Assembly: GCA_015057705.1 (NCBI GenBank)
Contig: SVDU01000001.1
Span: 248,001 to 312,000, forward strand
Reading direction: 5' to 3'
Source of the DNA: Paenibacillaceae bacterium
GTDB lineage: Bacteria; Bacillota; Clostridia; Lachnospirales; Lachnospiraceae
Length of the DNA stretch: 64,000 nucleotides
Of the stretch, positions 26,250 to 35,343 are shown piece after piece. The notes under the pieces are model-generated. The model saw only the letters and a list, made by a program, of their open reading frames with translations. It had not been told where the DNA came from and did not search any database. The stretch's first letter is position 1; each line of letters starts with the position of its first letter. The position numbers were made by a program, and so were the translations under genes.

Positions 26250-27182
26250 ATGAATAAAGGAACGAAAGTAATTCTGTTAGCAGCGGCAGCTTCTGCATTG
26301 CTGTTATCTGGATGTGGTCAGAAAAAAGAAGTAAATGACAGCGGAAAGCTGAATGTAATGGCAAGTTTTTATCCCATGTATGATTTTGCCGTTAAGATCG
26401 GCGGCGATAAAGTAGACGTTAAAAATATGGTGCCAGCAGGAACAGAGCCTCACGACTGGGAGCCGGCGACAAAGGATATTACCGGTCTGGAAAAAGCAGA
26501 TGTATTTGTATATAGCGGAGCTGGAATTGAGCACTGGGTGGATGATGTGTTAAAGAGTCTTAAAAACAACAATCTGACTGTTACAGAGGCATCTTCAGGA
26601 ATCTCTTTGTTAAAGGGGGAAGAACATGAAGAGGCACAAAGTGAGGATCATGAGCACGGAGAATTCGATCCTCATGTGTGGTTAAGCCCAGTGAATGCAA
26701 AGAAAGAGATGGAGAATATAAAGAATGCCTTTGTTAAGGCAGATCCGGCTAATGAAGCATATTATCAGGCTAATTATGATACTTATGCCAGCAAATTTGA
26801 TGAGCTGGACAAGAAATATAAAGATACATTATCTCCGTTGCCCAATAAGTCGGTAGTCGTTGCCCATGAGGCATTTGGGTATCTTTGCAATGCCTATGGA
26901 CTGACTCAGATGGGCATTGAGGGATTGTCACCGGATTCTGAACCGGATCCGGCAAGAATGGCGGAAGTGATAGACTTTGTAAAAGAAAATAAAGTAAAAA
27001 CCATATTTTTTGAAGATCTGGTCAGCCCCAAAGTGGCGGAGACCATTGCAAAAGAAACAGGCGCAAAAACAGAGGTGTTAAATCCTTTAGAAGGACTGAC
27101 TGACGAGCAGTTAAAAAATGGTGATGATTATTTTTCTGTAATGGAGAAGAATCTGACTGTTTTAAAAGAAGCGCTGGAATAA
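26250..27182 (+). CDS. znuA: Zinc-binding lipoprotein of ABC importer (ZnuA/AdcA type)
   Basis: 310 residues, lipobox LLLSGC with Cys22. Cluster A-I solute-binding fold with the metal ligands in their usual order: His68 in GTEPHDWEPA, His in FDPHVWLSP, His in VVAHEAFGYL and an acidic residue in FFEDLVSPK. A short His/acid-rich loop (EEHEEAQSEDHEHGEFD, ~120-137) precedes the second ligand and is characteristic of zinc rather than manganese binders. It captures Zn2+ outside the cell and hands it to the ZnuB/ZnuC transporter encoded next. Confidence 0.93.
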   Translation: MNKGTKVILLAAAASALLLSGCGQKKEVNDSGKLNVMASFYPMYDFAVKIGGDKVDVKNMVPAGTEPHDWEPATKDITGLEKADVFVYSGAGIEHWVDDVLKSLKNNNLTVTEASSGISLLKGEEHEEAQSEDHEHGEFDPHVWLSPVNAKKEMENIKNAFVKADPANEAYYQANYDTYASKFDELDKKYKDTLSPLPNKSVVVAHEAFGYLCNAYGLTQMGIEGLSPDSEPDPARMAEVIDFVKENKVKTIFFEDLVSPKVAETIAKETGAKTEVLNPLEGLTDEQLKNGDDYFSVMEKNLTVLKEALE

Positions 27183-27201
27183 AAAGAACAGGAGTAAGAA
27201 T

Positions 27202-27909
27202 GTGAACGCGATTGAAATGAAAGGACTGACATTTTCCTACGGTGGAACAGGGGTTTTAAACGGAGTGGATATTACCGTTCCCCAAGGCGGTTTTGCCGCC
27301 CTCACCGGTGATAACGGAGCTGGAAAAAGTACACTGATCCGAATCCTGTTAGGCGAGTTGTCTTTAACCGGAGAAGCAGGAAGTTTTAAACTGCTGGGAA
27401 AGGATATCCGCCAGTTTAGTGACTGGAAGGACGTGGGATACGTTCCCCAAAATGGAATGGATACTTACAAGGACTTTCCGGCCTCTGTTGAGGAGATTAT
27501 TCAGGCGAATTTATACAGCCAGATCGGGCTGTTTCGGTTTCCTGGAAAAAAAGAGAAGGAAAAAGTGACGGAAGCTCTTTGTGAGGTGGGAATGGAACCA
27601 TACAGAAAACGCCTGATCGGGAAGCTGTCAGGCGGTCAGCAGCAACGGGTATTGCTGGCAAGAGCTCTGGTTAACAAGCCACGTCTATTAATTCTTGACG
27701 AGCCCACCACCGGTGTGGATGAAAAGAATACGGAAGAATTTTACCGGCTGATCCAAAACTTCAATCGCAATGATCACATGACTGTTTTTATGGTAACACA
27801 CGACAGGAAGCGGCTGGGCGGACTGGCAGATACCATCTTTCGGCTGGAAAACGGCGTGATGCGACAAATAACAATCCCGGGGGAGGCTGACTGTGATGGA
27901 GATATTTAA
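27202..27909 (+). CDS. znuC: Zinc ABC transporter ATP-binding protein
   Basis: 235 residues, GTG start. One ABC ATPase domain with Walker A GDNGAGKST (~36-44), Q-loop VPQNG, signature LSGGQQQRVLLARAL and Walker B LLILDEPTTGVD, then the H-loop VTHDRKR. It powers Zn2+ import with ZnuA and ZnuB. The 3' end overlaps znuB by about 14 bp, indicating translational coupling. Confidence 0.93.
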   Translation: MNAIEMKGLTFSYGGTGVLNGVDITVPQGGFAALTGDNGAGKSTLIRILLGELSLTGEAGSFKLLGKDIRQFSDWKDVGYVPQNGMDTYKDFPASVEEIIQANLYSQIGLFRFPGKKEKEKVTEALCEVGMEPYRKRLIGKLSGGQQQRVLLARALVNKPRLLILDEPTTGVDEKNTEEFYRLIQNFNRNDHMTVFMVTHDRKRLGGLADTIFRLENGVMRQITIPGEADCDGDI

Positions 27910-28702
27910 TTATGCCTTTATGCAGAAGGCCTTTGTAGTGGGAATCCTGCTTGCCATGGTGATTCCCTGTATCGGTGTGGTAATTGTATTAAAAAGGCTT
28001 TCCATGATCGGAGATGCCCTTTCCCATACTTCTCTGGCAGGAGTTGCTTTCGGCCTCATTATAGGAATTAATCCGGTTGCCGGAGCAGTTGCTGCCTGTA
28101 TTATGGCCGCTCTTGGAATCGAGGCAATACGAAGAAAACTGCCCCGTTATTCGGAAATGTCCATTGCCATTATTATGTCTGCCGGAATCGGTCTGGCAGG
28201 TGTACTGTCTGGTTTTGTAAAGAATTCTGCCAATTTTAACAGTTTTCTCTTTGGCAGTATTGTGGCAATCAGCGACATGGAGATGTTTCTGGTTATCGGA
28301 GTATCGCTAACGGTGCTTTTGCTGTTTGTACTTCTTTATAAAGAACTGTTTTACATTGCTCTTGATGAGAGGAGTGCAAGACTTGCCGGCGTTCCTGTCA
28401 AAATAGTGAATTTTATATTTACCGTATTGACGGCAGTTACGGTATCCATTGCGGCAAGAACCGTAGGAGCCTTAATTGTTTCGTCCATGATGGTGATTCC
28501 AACTGCCTGTTCCATGCAGTTTTCCAAAAATTACAGGCAGACGGTTCTTTATGCCATTGGTTTTGATGTGGCATTTATGATAATCGGTCTTTTTGCTGCT
28601 TATTATCTGGGATTAAAGCCGGGAGGAACCATTGTTTTAGTTGGTGTGGTTTTCCTTCTGTTTATATTTATTGGAAAAAAGCTGCTTGGAGTGAAAGGTT
28701 AA
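27896..28702 (+). CDS. znuB: Zinc ABC transporter permease
   Basis: 268 residues from ATG 27896 (a GTG one codon earlier is possible). ABC-3 family permease with about eight TM helices. MVIPCIGVVIVLKRLSMIGD then ALSHTSLAG is the conserved start of the family, and GALIVSSMMVIPTACS the conserved C-terminal helix. It forms the membrane channel of the ZnuABC importer. It overlaps znuC and is followed 21 bp later by a COG0523 GTPase. Confidence 0.93.
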   Translation: MEIFNYAFMQKAFVVGILLAMVIPCIGVVIVLKRLSMIGDALSHTSLAGVAFGLIIGINPVAGAVAACIMAALGIEAIRRKLPRYSEMSIAIIMSAGIGLAGVLSGFVKNSANFNSFLFGSIVAISDMEMFLVIGVSLTVLLLFVLLYKELFYIALDERSARLAGVPVKIVNFIFTVLTAVTVSIAARTVGALIVSSMMVIPTACSMQFSKNYRQTVLYAIGFDVAFMIIGLFAAYYLGLKPGGTIVLVGVVFLLFIFIGKKLLGVKG

Positions 28703-28723
28703 GTCACGATAAGGAGTAGATTA

Positions 28724-29686
28724 ATGACAGATTTATATATCATATCCGGATTTCTTGGGGCAGGCAAGACCACACTTATACAGACTATGGTCCCTGCCGT
28801 TTTTGAAAACCGGAAGGTTGTGGTGATAGAAAATGATTTCGGCGATGCAGGAATTGATGAAGAACTTTTAAAAGGTGACAGTTTAATTGTGACCAGTTTA
28901 AACTCAGGGTGTATCTGCTGCAGTCTGACCGGAGATTTTAACAGATCCCTGGAACAGATTGTAAAGGAGTATGCGCCGGAGGTGATTTTAGTGGAGCCCT
29001 CTGGAGCAGGGAGACTTTCTGATATTATTAAGGCCTGTATGAACCAAAAAGATCTGGTGAAAATCTGCCGTTGTATTACTGTGGTGGATGTGATGAATTT
29101 TGATAAATACAGGGAAAACTTTGGAGAAGTATTTATCAATCAGATTCAATTCGGTGACTTAATTCTATTAAGCCATTTAAGCGGGGAAACAGGAGAGATC
29201 CGGGATACCATGGAAAAAATCCGGAAACTGAATCCTGAGGCCAGAATTGAAGCGGATTTTTGGGATGGGATTCCTGCAGATGTATTTCGTCAGGGAGACA
29301 GGGTATCTCTTACGGAGTCTTTGATGGAAGACCTTAAAACCCCCGTAACCCTTAACCGGAAGATTCGTTCCGGCGGAAAGGGAGAATGCGCGGTGCGGCC
29401 TCTGTTTCGTTTTACCAGAGAGCTCTTCTTATCGGTAAGTTTTAATTGTGACGAAGTCCTTACAGAGGCGGAACTGAAGGAGAAAATAAACAGAGTGACC
29501 AGTCAGGCTGATGGAATGATTCTTAGAGGAAAAGGGATCGTGAAAGGTCCCGCGGGAAGCATTTCTTTTCATTACATACCCGGAATGCTTAAGATACAAA
29601 GCTTTCGGGGAGAAGGAAACAGTGTGTGTTTTATTGGGACGGGAATAAAGGAAGATCAGATTATATCATTGTTTAAAGGAGAATGA
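28724..29686 (+). CDS. COG0523 (CobW/G3E family) GTPase, putative zinc metallochaperone
   Basis: 320 residues. Walker A GFLGAGKTT (~8-16), the metal-binding CxCC motif in SGCICCSLTGD (~62-72), switch/Walker B VEPSGAGRL and a CobW C-terminal domain (~235-320). COG0523 proteins of Zur regulons (ZagA/YciC, ZNG1) deliver zinc to client enzymes using GTP. Its place directly after znuB supports that role. The NKxD-like base-recognition site (LILLSH) looks degenerate, a possible departure in nucleotide specificity. Confidence 0.9.
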   Translation: MTDLYIISGFLGAGKTTLIQTMVPAVFENRKVVVIENDFGDAGIDEELLKGDSLIVTSLNSGCICCSLTGDFNRSLEQIVKEYAPEVILVEPSGAGRLSDIIKACMNQKDLVKICRCITVVDVMNFDKYRENFGEVFINQIQFGDLILLSHLSGETGEIRDTMEKIRKLNPEARIEADFWDGIPADVFRQGDRVSLTESLMEDLKTPVTLNRKIRSGGKGECAVRPLFRFTRELFLSVSFNCDEVLTEAELKEKINRVTSQADGMILRGKGIVKGPAGSISFHYIPGMLKIQSFRGEGNSVCFIGTGIKEDQIISLFKGE

Positions 29687-29690
29687 CACC

Positions 29691-31229
29691 ATGGTAACAC
29701 CTGCGTGGGTAGTCACAGGATTTCTTGATTCCGGGAAAACAACGCTGATAAACCGGTTAATCCGGGAAGAGCTTTCTGAACAGGAAGTCCTGGTGATTCA
29801 ATTTGAGCGGGGAGACACACCCCTTGCCGAAGTGGAAGGAGTGCGCTCCCTTTATTATTCTAAGGCGGAAATAGAGGAATCACCATATGCTGTGGCTGAT
29901 TCCATTTATGAAGAGATCCAGAAGGATCCGGCAGAGTTAATCTTAATTGAGTGGAATGGGCTGGAGCATTTTCACCGATTTGAGGAGATGTTTCTTCAGT
30001 TTCACTTAAAGCCGGTCATCCATGTGGAAAAGGTTATTTATGTAGGAGATGAAAAAGAACTGAAGCACAAAATTGCAGATTCCGGATTGATTTCCATGTC
30101 CCAGATTGCTGCAGGCAATCTGGCGTATTTAAGGGAGGAAAATGCAGAACTAAGTGCAAGGGAGCTTTTTCAGATTAATCCTGACATTCATGTATTTACA
30201 GAAGGAAAATGGGATCATTTTAAGAAAAAAATGTTTCAGTATGAGGTAAAATCCCAGATATGGCTGCTATTGGTCGCTGCTGCAGCCATTTTTTATCTGA
30301 CAGCCAATTCATTTTTAGGATCATTTATTACTTTGTTTCTGGGAGTATTTTTACAGGCGCTGCCCTTTCTTTTGATCGGGGTTTTACTTTCCTCTGCCAT
30401 ACAGGTCTATGTATCTGCGGACTGGATACGGAGTAAATTTCCAAAGAATGTGGTTTTAGGGCAGCTTTTTGCTATTGTGGCAGGTTTCTTCCTTCCGGTT
30501 TGCGACTGTGCCTCCATACCGGTGTTTAAAGGTCTGGTAAAAAAAGGAGTTCCGCTATCAGCTGCAGTAACCTTTATGCTGGTTTCCCCTGTGATAAATC
30601 CGGTTGTGATTTTATCTACCTGGTATGCATTTAATGGAAACTTAAAGATTATTGCAGCCAGGTGCGGTCTGGGAATCTTATGTGCCGTGCTGACTGGTCT
30701 GACCTACCTGGTGCATCCGCCTGAAACGGTTCTGTTAACGGATCCGGTAATGCAGGGAGGAGAAACCTACGGAGATTATGAGATAAAGGCGCTGAAAGAC
30801 ACCAGGATGTCACGGTTTTATCAGATGATGGGTCATGCCCAGAATGAATTTTTCAAAGTTGGTACATATCTGCTTACTGGTATTTTTGTATCTACAGTAC
30901 TGCAGGAAGTCTGGCCTTCCATGACCCGCTCCGGAGCAGGAATTCCCATCTTAGCTTCCGTGGCATTCATGATGGCTATGGCATTTATACTGTCCTTGTG
31001 CTCATCCTCCGATGCAGTTGTGGCAAGAACCATGGCAGGTGTATTCCCGGCAGGGGCGCTGATGGGATTTTTAGTGTTTGGCCCCATGATTGATTTGAAA
31101 AACGGAGCGATGCTTCTTGGCGGATTCGAAAAGAAGTTTATTATCCGCCTTTTTGTTACAACATTCCTGATCTGCTTTGGTGCAGTCGGTGTGTTTGCAT
31201 TGCTTGGAAGCGGAGGAATCCGCATATGA
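29691..31229 (+). CDS. Fusion of a G3E GTPase-like domain with a DUF318-type permease
   Basis: 512 residues. Residues ~1-180 resemble a shortened G3E GTPase (Walker A in VVTGFLDSGKTTLINRLI; LILIEWNGLEHF in place of the E-SG switch), but the CxCC metal motif is absent. Residues ~190-512 form eight or so TM helices of the predicted permease family (YcgR/ArsP-like) with the signature VCDCASIPVFKGLVKKGVPL and SPVINPVVILSTW. The two parts are normally separate proteins. The gene begins 4 bp after the COG0523 gene and overlaps the YcgQ-like gene by 4 bp, so it belongs to the zinc operon. Transport of a metal or metal complex gated by a GTPase-like domain is inference. Confidence 0.85.
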   Translation: MVTPAWVVTGFLDSGKTTLINRLIREELSEQEVLVIQFERGDTPLAEVEGVRSLYYSKAEIEESPYAVADSIYEEIQKDPAELILIEWNGLEHFHRFEEMFLQFHLKPVIHVEKVIYVGDEKELKHKIADSGLISMSQIAAGNLAYLREENAELSARELFQINPDIHVFTEGKWDHFKKKMFQYEVKSQIWLLLVAAAAIFYLTANSFLGSFITLFLGVFLQALPFLLIGVLLSSAIQVYVSADWIRSKFPKNVVLGQLFAIVAGFFLPVCDCASIPVFKGLVKKGVPLSAAVTFMLVSPVINPVVILSTWYAFNGNLKIIAARCGLGILCAVLTGLTYLVHPPETVLLTDPVMQGGETYGDYEIKALKDTRMSRFYQMMGHAQNEFFKVGTYLLTGIFVSTVLQEVWPSMTRSGAGIPILASVAFMMAMAFILSLCSSSDAVVARTMAGVFPAGALMGFLVFGPMIDLKNGAMLLGGFEKKFIIRLFVTTFLICFGAVGVFALLGSGGIRI

Positions 31230-32131
31230 AACTGAGAGGAAAGGGAATTAATATTCAGGCATTGACCGAGACTGCCTGTTATCTTATTTTTGGGATACTG
31301 CTGTTCCGGCTGATTGTGACCGGCGGATATCTCTCCTATGTGACACCGAGAATGAAGCCCTATTTATATGGCTTATCTGCTATTATGGTTCTATGGGCAG
31401 CAATGGGGGCAGGAAGAATTTTCAGCCCCAAATACAGATGTCGCCTGTTTCATTGTCTGGTTCTTGGAATTCCGATTCTTATATTGGCAGTTCCGCCAGC
31501 TCCACCGGAGGGCAGTGCTGCAGTTAAGAATTATTCAAACGCCAGTATTCCAGGTTCTTCCCCGGAAAGGGCGGGGAGTGGTTACGATAGCTTCAGTGCT
31601 CAGGAATCTGCAGGGTATGATTATTATGAAAATGAAACAAAGGAAGAACAACCGGATTACAGTGCTGGTTATGATGGGGAAACAGAGGACGGGCCGCAGG
31701 CGCAAAGTCAGCAGGATCAAAATCAGCAGCCGGAGCTCTTAAAAGGAGCCGGATTAAACGGTATTGATGAAAAAGCGAAAACCATCAATATCGCAGATAA
31801 CGATTATTATGCATGGATGACAGAGCTGGGAGCTCATGCAGACAAATACCAGGGGTATACAGTTACCATGAAGGGTTTTGTGTTTCTTGATCTGGAAAAC
31901 CGGCGGGAAAATGAATTTGCGCTGGTCCGTCTGTCTATGTGGTGCTGTTCTGCTGATATGTCACCTATGGGCCTGATGGCAGAAGACTTAAATGGACTTG
32001 GTTTTAAAGAGAATGACTGGGTTACGGTTACGGGTAAACTGCTGGTAAAAGACGGGTATCCCACCATAGAAGCAGAAACCATTGTGGCAGCGGAGAAACC
32101 GGAGCAGGAGTATGTCTATCCTTATTACTGA
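31226..32131 (+). CDS. YcgQ-like (TIGR03943 family) membrane/periplasm-side protein
   Basis: 301 residues: two N-terminal TM helices (~10-32, ~44-60) and a third near 78-92, an acidic Gln/Tyr-rich linker (~95-175), and a C-terminal domain with the family hallmark LSMWCCSADMSPMGLMAED near 230. In Bacillus-type genomes the partner permease (YcgR) and YcgQ are adjacent and together form a two-component membrane system. Here the permease carries an extra GTPase-like domain. The biochemical role is unknown; membership of a zinc operon suggests metal handling. Confidence 0.8.
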   Translation: MKLRGKGINIQALTETACYLIFGILLFRLIVTGGYLSYVTPRMKPYLYGLSAIMVLWAAMGAGRIFSPKYRCRLFHCLVLGIPILILAVPPAPPEGSAAVKNYSNASIPGSSPERAGSGYDSFSAQESAGYDYYENETKEEQPDYSAGYDGETEDGPQAQSQQDQNQQPELLKGAGLNGIDEKAKTINIADNDYYAWMTELGAHADKYQGYTVTMKGFVFLDLENRRENEFALVRLSMWCCSADMSPMGLMAEDLNGLGFKENDWVTVTGKLLVKDGYPTIEAETIVAAEKPEQEYVYPYY

Positions 32132-32136
32132 TAAAG

Positions 32137-32173
32137 CAGGAGAAAGGTGTGTAATGCATTTTTCTCCTGTTTT
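32137..32173 (+). terminator. Terminator of the zinc operon
   Basis: CAGGAGAAA (32137-32145) pairs with TTTCTCCTG (32161-32169), followed by TTTTATT. Confidence 0.82.
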
Positions 32174-32247
32174 ATTGATATTTAATCTCAGTTGCCTTAT
32201 GTTGACAGAAGGTGGATCCAATGATAGACTGTACAGGTATTTCTGCA

Positions 32248-32265
32248 AGTTAGCATAAACTAACT
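32248..32265. promoter_or_regulatory. Inverted repeat, possible iron-dependent operator
   Basis: AGTTAG CATAAA CTAACT, 40 bp before the iron ABC operon start and ~12 bp after a weak TTGACA-17-TAGACT promoter (about 32194-32222). The half-sites resemble those of DtxR/IdeR-family operators (TTAGGTTAG..CTAACCTAA type). Which regulator binds is not known. Confidence 0.5.
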
Positions 32266-32306
32266 AATGAGAAAATAAATCAATACAAACAAAGGAGTGT
32301 ATAAGA

Positions 32307-33275
32307 GTGAAGCTTATGAAACTTTTTTCCGGATTCATGGTACTTACAGTTCTCTTAACTGGATGCGGGGCATCCGGGCAGAGTAAGGAGAGTACAAAAA
32401 CAGAAACCGTAACAGCTGAGACAACGGAAGGGGAGTCTTCCAGAGTCATTGAACATGCCATGGGAACAACGGAGATAAAAGGAACGCCTCTTAGAGTTGT
32501 AACACTGTTTCAAGGAGCAACGGACAGTGCCCTCCTTCTTGGCGTAACCCCTCTTGGTGCAGTAGAATCCTGGGCAGAAAAGCCGGTTTACGAATACTTA
32601 AGGGGTCAGATGGATGGCGTGGTGAATTTAGGAATAGAAACCCAGCCGAATCTGGAAGAAATTATTGCGTTAAAGCCCGATTTAATTATTGCATCTAAAG
32701 TCCGCCACGAAAAAATATATTCCCAGCTCAATGAAATTGCACCAACTGTTATGGTAAAAGAGGTGTATCAGTGGAAGGATACTTTGAATATCTGTGCAAA
32801 AGCGCTGAACAAAGAAGAAAAGGCAGAAGAGTTTTTTGCAAAGTGGGATGAAAAAACCGCATATTTTAAAGAAAAGGCCGCAGATAAAATCAAGGATACA
32901 AAGGTGGCTGTCATTGATTTCAGGGCGGATCATGCCCGAATCGTTTATACAGGCTTTGCTGCTACGGTATTAGATGACATGGGGATTGAACGTCCGGAAA
33001 GTCATAAGAAAGAGGAGTGGGGTGTTATGCTTCAGTCTGAGGAGGCAATTCCACAGATGGAGGCGGATCTGATTTTTGACCAGACCAACTTAAATGAGGC
33101 AGAAAATGTGACAAACCGGGATAAATGGACCTCCAATCCATTGTGGTCCAATCTGACAGCAGTAAAAGATAATCAGGTATATCCCGTTAATTCTGTATTC
33201 TGGAACAGCGGCGGCGGCCCTCAGGCAGCTATGCATATGCTTGAGGAAGTATATGCATTTTACGGAGTAGAATAA
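32307..33275 (+). CDS. Iron-siderophore-type ABC substrate-binding lipoprotein
   Basis: 322 residues, GTG start 9 nt after AAAGGAG. Lipobox LLTGC (Cys20). Periplasmic-binding fold type III (FecB/BtuF/FhuD-like): RVVTLFQGATDSALLLGVTP at the domain start, LEEIIALKPDLIIAS and the long connecting helix. It binds a ferric siderophore or similar chelate and passes it to the two FecCD permeases downstream. The first gene of a four-gene operon. Confidence 0.9.
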   Translation: MKLMKLFSGFMVLTVLLTGCGASGQSKESTKTETVTAETTEGESSRVIEHAMGTTEIKGTPLRVVTLFQGATDSALLLGVTPLGAVESWAEKPVYEYLRGQMDGVVNLGIETQPNLEEIIALKPDLIIASKVRHEKIYSQLNEIAPTVMVKEVYQWKDTLNICAKALNKEEKAEEFFAKWDEKTAYFKEKAADKIKDTKVAVIDFRADHARIVYTGFAATVLDDMGIERPESHKKEEWGVMLQSEEAIPQMEADLIFDQTNLNEAENVTNRDKWTSNPLWSNLTAVKDNQVYPVNSVFWNSGGGPQAAMHMLEEVYAFYGVE

Positions 33276-33294
33276 GAGAAAAGGAGAAAGGCAT

Positions 33295-34308
33295 ATGGCT
33301 TGGCTGCGGACTACAACACAAAAAACAGCAGTATTAACCGGACTTCTTGCAGGAATGGTGCTCTGCTTTGGAGCCAGCGTATCTCTTGGTACTTATTCCA
33401 TTGCTCTTCATGAGGTAGTTCAGGCGTTTATTCATTTTGATCCTGGTTTAACGGAGCATATTTTGGTTATACATACAAGGCTTCCAAGAGCAGTCACAGC
33501 CATGCTGGTGGGAGGGAGCTTAGGGGTTTCCGGTGTGCTGACACAGGCACTGACCAGAAATCCCCTGGCTTCTCCAAGTATTCTGGGGATTAATTCAGGC
33601 GCCGTTTTTTTTGCGGTGCTTGCTTCCTCTGTTACAGGGTATCTGCCGGCGGAAGATGTTTTATGGGCAGCTTTTGCAGGCGCGGCTCTTTCTGCCGTTT
33701 GTGTATACGTTCTGGGGTCGGTAGGGAGAGATGGTCTGACACCTGTTAAGATCGTATTGGGCGGATCTGCCATTACTGCACTTTTTTCCTCTTTTACCCA
33801 GGGAATTCTGGTTTTAAGCGAATCGGGAATCCGAAACACCTTATCCTGGCTGGCAGGGGGCATTGCAGGCCGTGACATGAAGCAGCAGATGATGGTGATT
33901 CCCTATATGGCAGCAGGTATGCTTCTGGCCCTGCTGCTTTCGGTTCCTGTAAATATATTGTCTTCAGGAGATGACGTTGCAAAAGGACTGGGACAGCGTA
34001 CCCTGCTGGTCAAAATCATGATGGGAGTTTCCATTATACTATTAGCAGGCAGTTCCGTAGCGGCAGCAGGCTCCATCAGCTTTGTAGGTCTGGTAGTTCC
34101 ACATTTATCCAGAAATCTTGTGGGGCAGGATCACAGATGGATTATTCCTTACAGCGCTGTGCTGGGAGCGGCCCTTCTATTATGTGCTGATATTATGGCC
34201 CGATTTATCGTCATGCCTTCCGAAGCCCCGGTAGGAGTCATGACAGCTTTAATTGGTGCACCATTTTTCATCTATATCGCAAGAAAAGGAGGGAAAGGCA
34301 GACAATGA
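33295..34308 (+). CDS. FecCD-family iron ABC transporter permease 1
   Basis: 337 residues with about nine to ten TM helices. Family motifs: HTRLPRAVTAMLVGGSLGVS (conserved RLPR..A..G..L), LTRNPLASPSILGINSGA, and the C-terminal FVGLVVPHLSRNLVGQDHRW coupling helix contacting the ATPase. It overlaps the next gene by 4 bp (ATGA-type). It would form a heterodimeric channel with permease 2. Confidence 0.93.
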   Translation: MAWLRTTTQKTAVLTGLLAGMVLCFGASVSLGTYSIALHEVVQAFIHFDPGLTEHILVIHTRLPRAVTAMLVGGSLGVSGVLTQALTRNPLASPSILGINSGAVFFAVLASSVTGYLPAEDVLWAAFAGAALSAVCVYVLGSVGRDGLTPVKIVLGGSAITALFSSFTQGILVLSESGIRNTLSWLAGGIAGRDMKQQMMVIPYMAAGMLLALLLSVPVNILSSGDDVAKGLGQRTLLVKIMMGVSIILLAGSSVAAAGSISFVGLVVPHLSRNLVGQDHRWIIPYSAVLGAALLLCADIMARFIVMPSEAPVGVMTALIGAPFFIYIARKGGKGRQ

Positions 34309-35330
34309 AATCACGATTTAAAACTGCAGTTGCAAAAGGGGCATCAGCACCAAAAAGAAAGCTTCTGGCACTTGCCATATTACTGGCTGCTTCCTATGCG
34401 GCCTGCGTCTGCGCCGGATCTCTGATTCTTTCTCCAGATACTGTTCTTCTTGGAATTCTCGGAAAGTCTGACAGTCAGGTGAAAATGATTCTGGAGACCG
34501 TCCGGCTTCCCCGTGCCACAACTGCGGTTCTTGCAGGAGCAGCACTTGGAGTTTCCGGAACTCTGCTTCAGGGTACCATAAGAAATCCGTTAGCCGCTCC
34601 CAATGTAATTGGTATCACCGGAGGAGGCAGTCTTTTTGCCGTTCTGTTCCTCAATTATTTTCCGGATGGAGGAACGGTTTTCCTTTCCCTGGCATCGTTT
34701 CTGGGAGCACTTACAGCAGCCCTGCTTGTCTACGTGCTGGCATTTAAGAAAGGAGTAACCCCCATACGGCTGATTCTGGTCGGGATTGGTGTTTCATCTG
34801 TAACAAGCGCACTGACCACCCTGCTGCTTTCTAAAAGTAAAAATGCGGCAGTGGATAAGGCTTATTTATGGATGGTGGGCAGTGTGTACGGTGCGGACTG
34901 GAATGATGTGCGCCTTCTTCTGACCTGGTTTTCCATTTGCTTTTTCTTTTCTATTGCATACTCCCGCCATATCGATGTGCAGGGGCTGGGAGATGAAGTG
35001 GCAGCTGGTCTGGGAGCTCATTTACAGAGACACAGGGCAGTTATTATTTTACTCAGCGCTGCTTTATCAGGAGGCGCGGCAGCGGTGGTGGGAGCCATTG
35101 GATTTATCGGTCTTATCGCACCCCATATGGGCCGCCGTCTGGTGGGGACAGAGCATATCTTTCTGCTGCCTGCCTCGGCACTGATTGGTGCTTTGATCCT
35201 GCTGGTTTCCGATACGGTTGCCAGAACGGTATTCCTGCCGGTTGATGTGCCTGCAGGAGTGTTTACTGCCGCCATCGGAGCCCCGTTTTTCATTTACCAG
35301 CTTTACCGCAGCCGCAATCAGTCCAACTGA
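34305..35330 (+). CDS. FecCD-family iron ABC transporter permease 2
   Basis: 341 residues, same family: VRLPRATTAVLAGAALGVSG, IRNPLAAPNVIGITGGG, and the coupling segment FIGLIAPHMGRRLVGTEH. It pairs with permease 1. 13 bp separate it from the ATPase gene, whose RBS AGGAG lies in the gap. Confidence 0.93.
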   Translation: MKSRFKTAVAKGASAPKRKLLALAILLAASYAACVCAGSLILSPDTVLLGILGKSDSQVKMILETVRLPRATTAVLAGAALGVSGTLLQGTIRNPLAAPNVIGITGGGSLFAVLFLNYFPDGGTVFLSLASFLGALTAALLVYVLAFKKGVTPIRLILVGIGVSSVTSALTTLLLSKSKNAAVDKAYLWMVGSVYGADWNDVRLLLTWFSICFFFSIAYSRHIDVQGLGDEVAAGLGAHLQRHRAVIILLSAALSGGAAAVVGAIGFIGLIAPHMGRRLVGTEHIFLLPASALIGALILLVSDTVARTVFLPVDVPAGVFTAAIGAPFFIYQLYRSRNQSN

Positions 35331-35343
35331 CAGGAGAAAACAC

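Noticed and set aside
35218-35343. 42-residue N-terminal extension of the iron ABC ATPase
   Set aside because: It overlaps the permease gene in another frame. ATG 35344 has its own ribosome binding site and begins the ABC fold.
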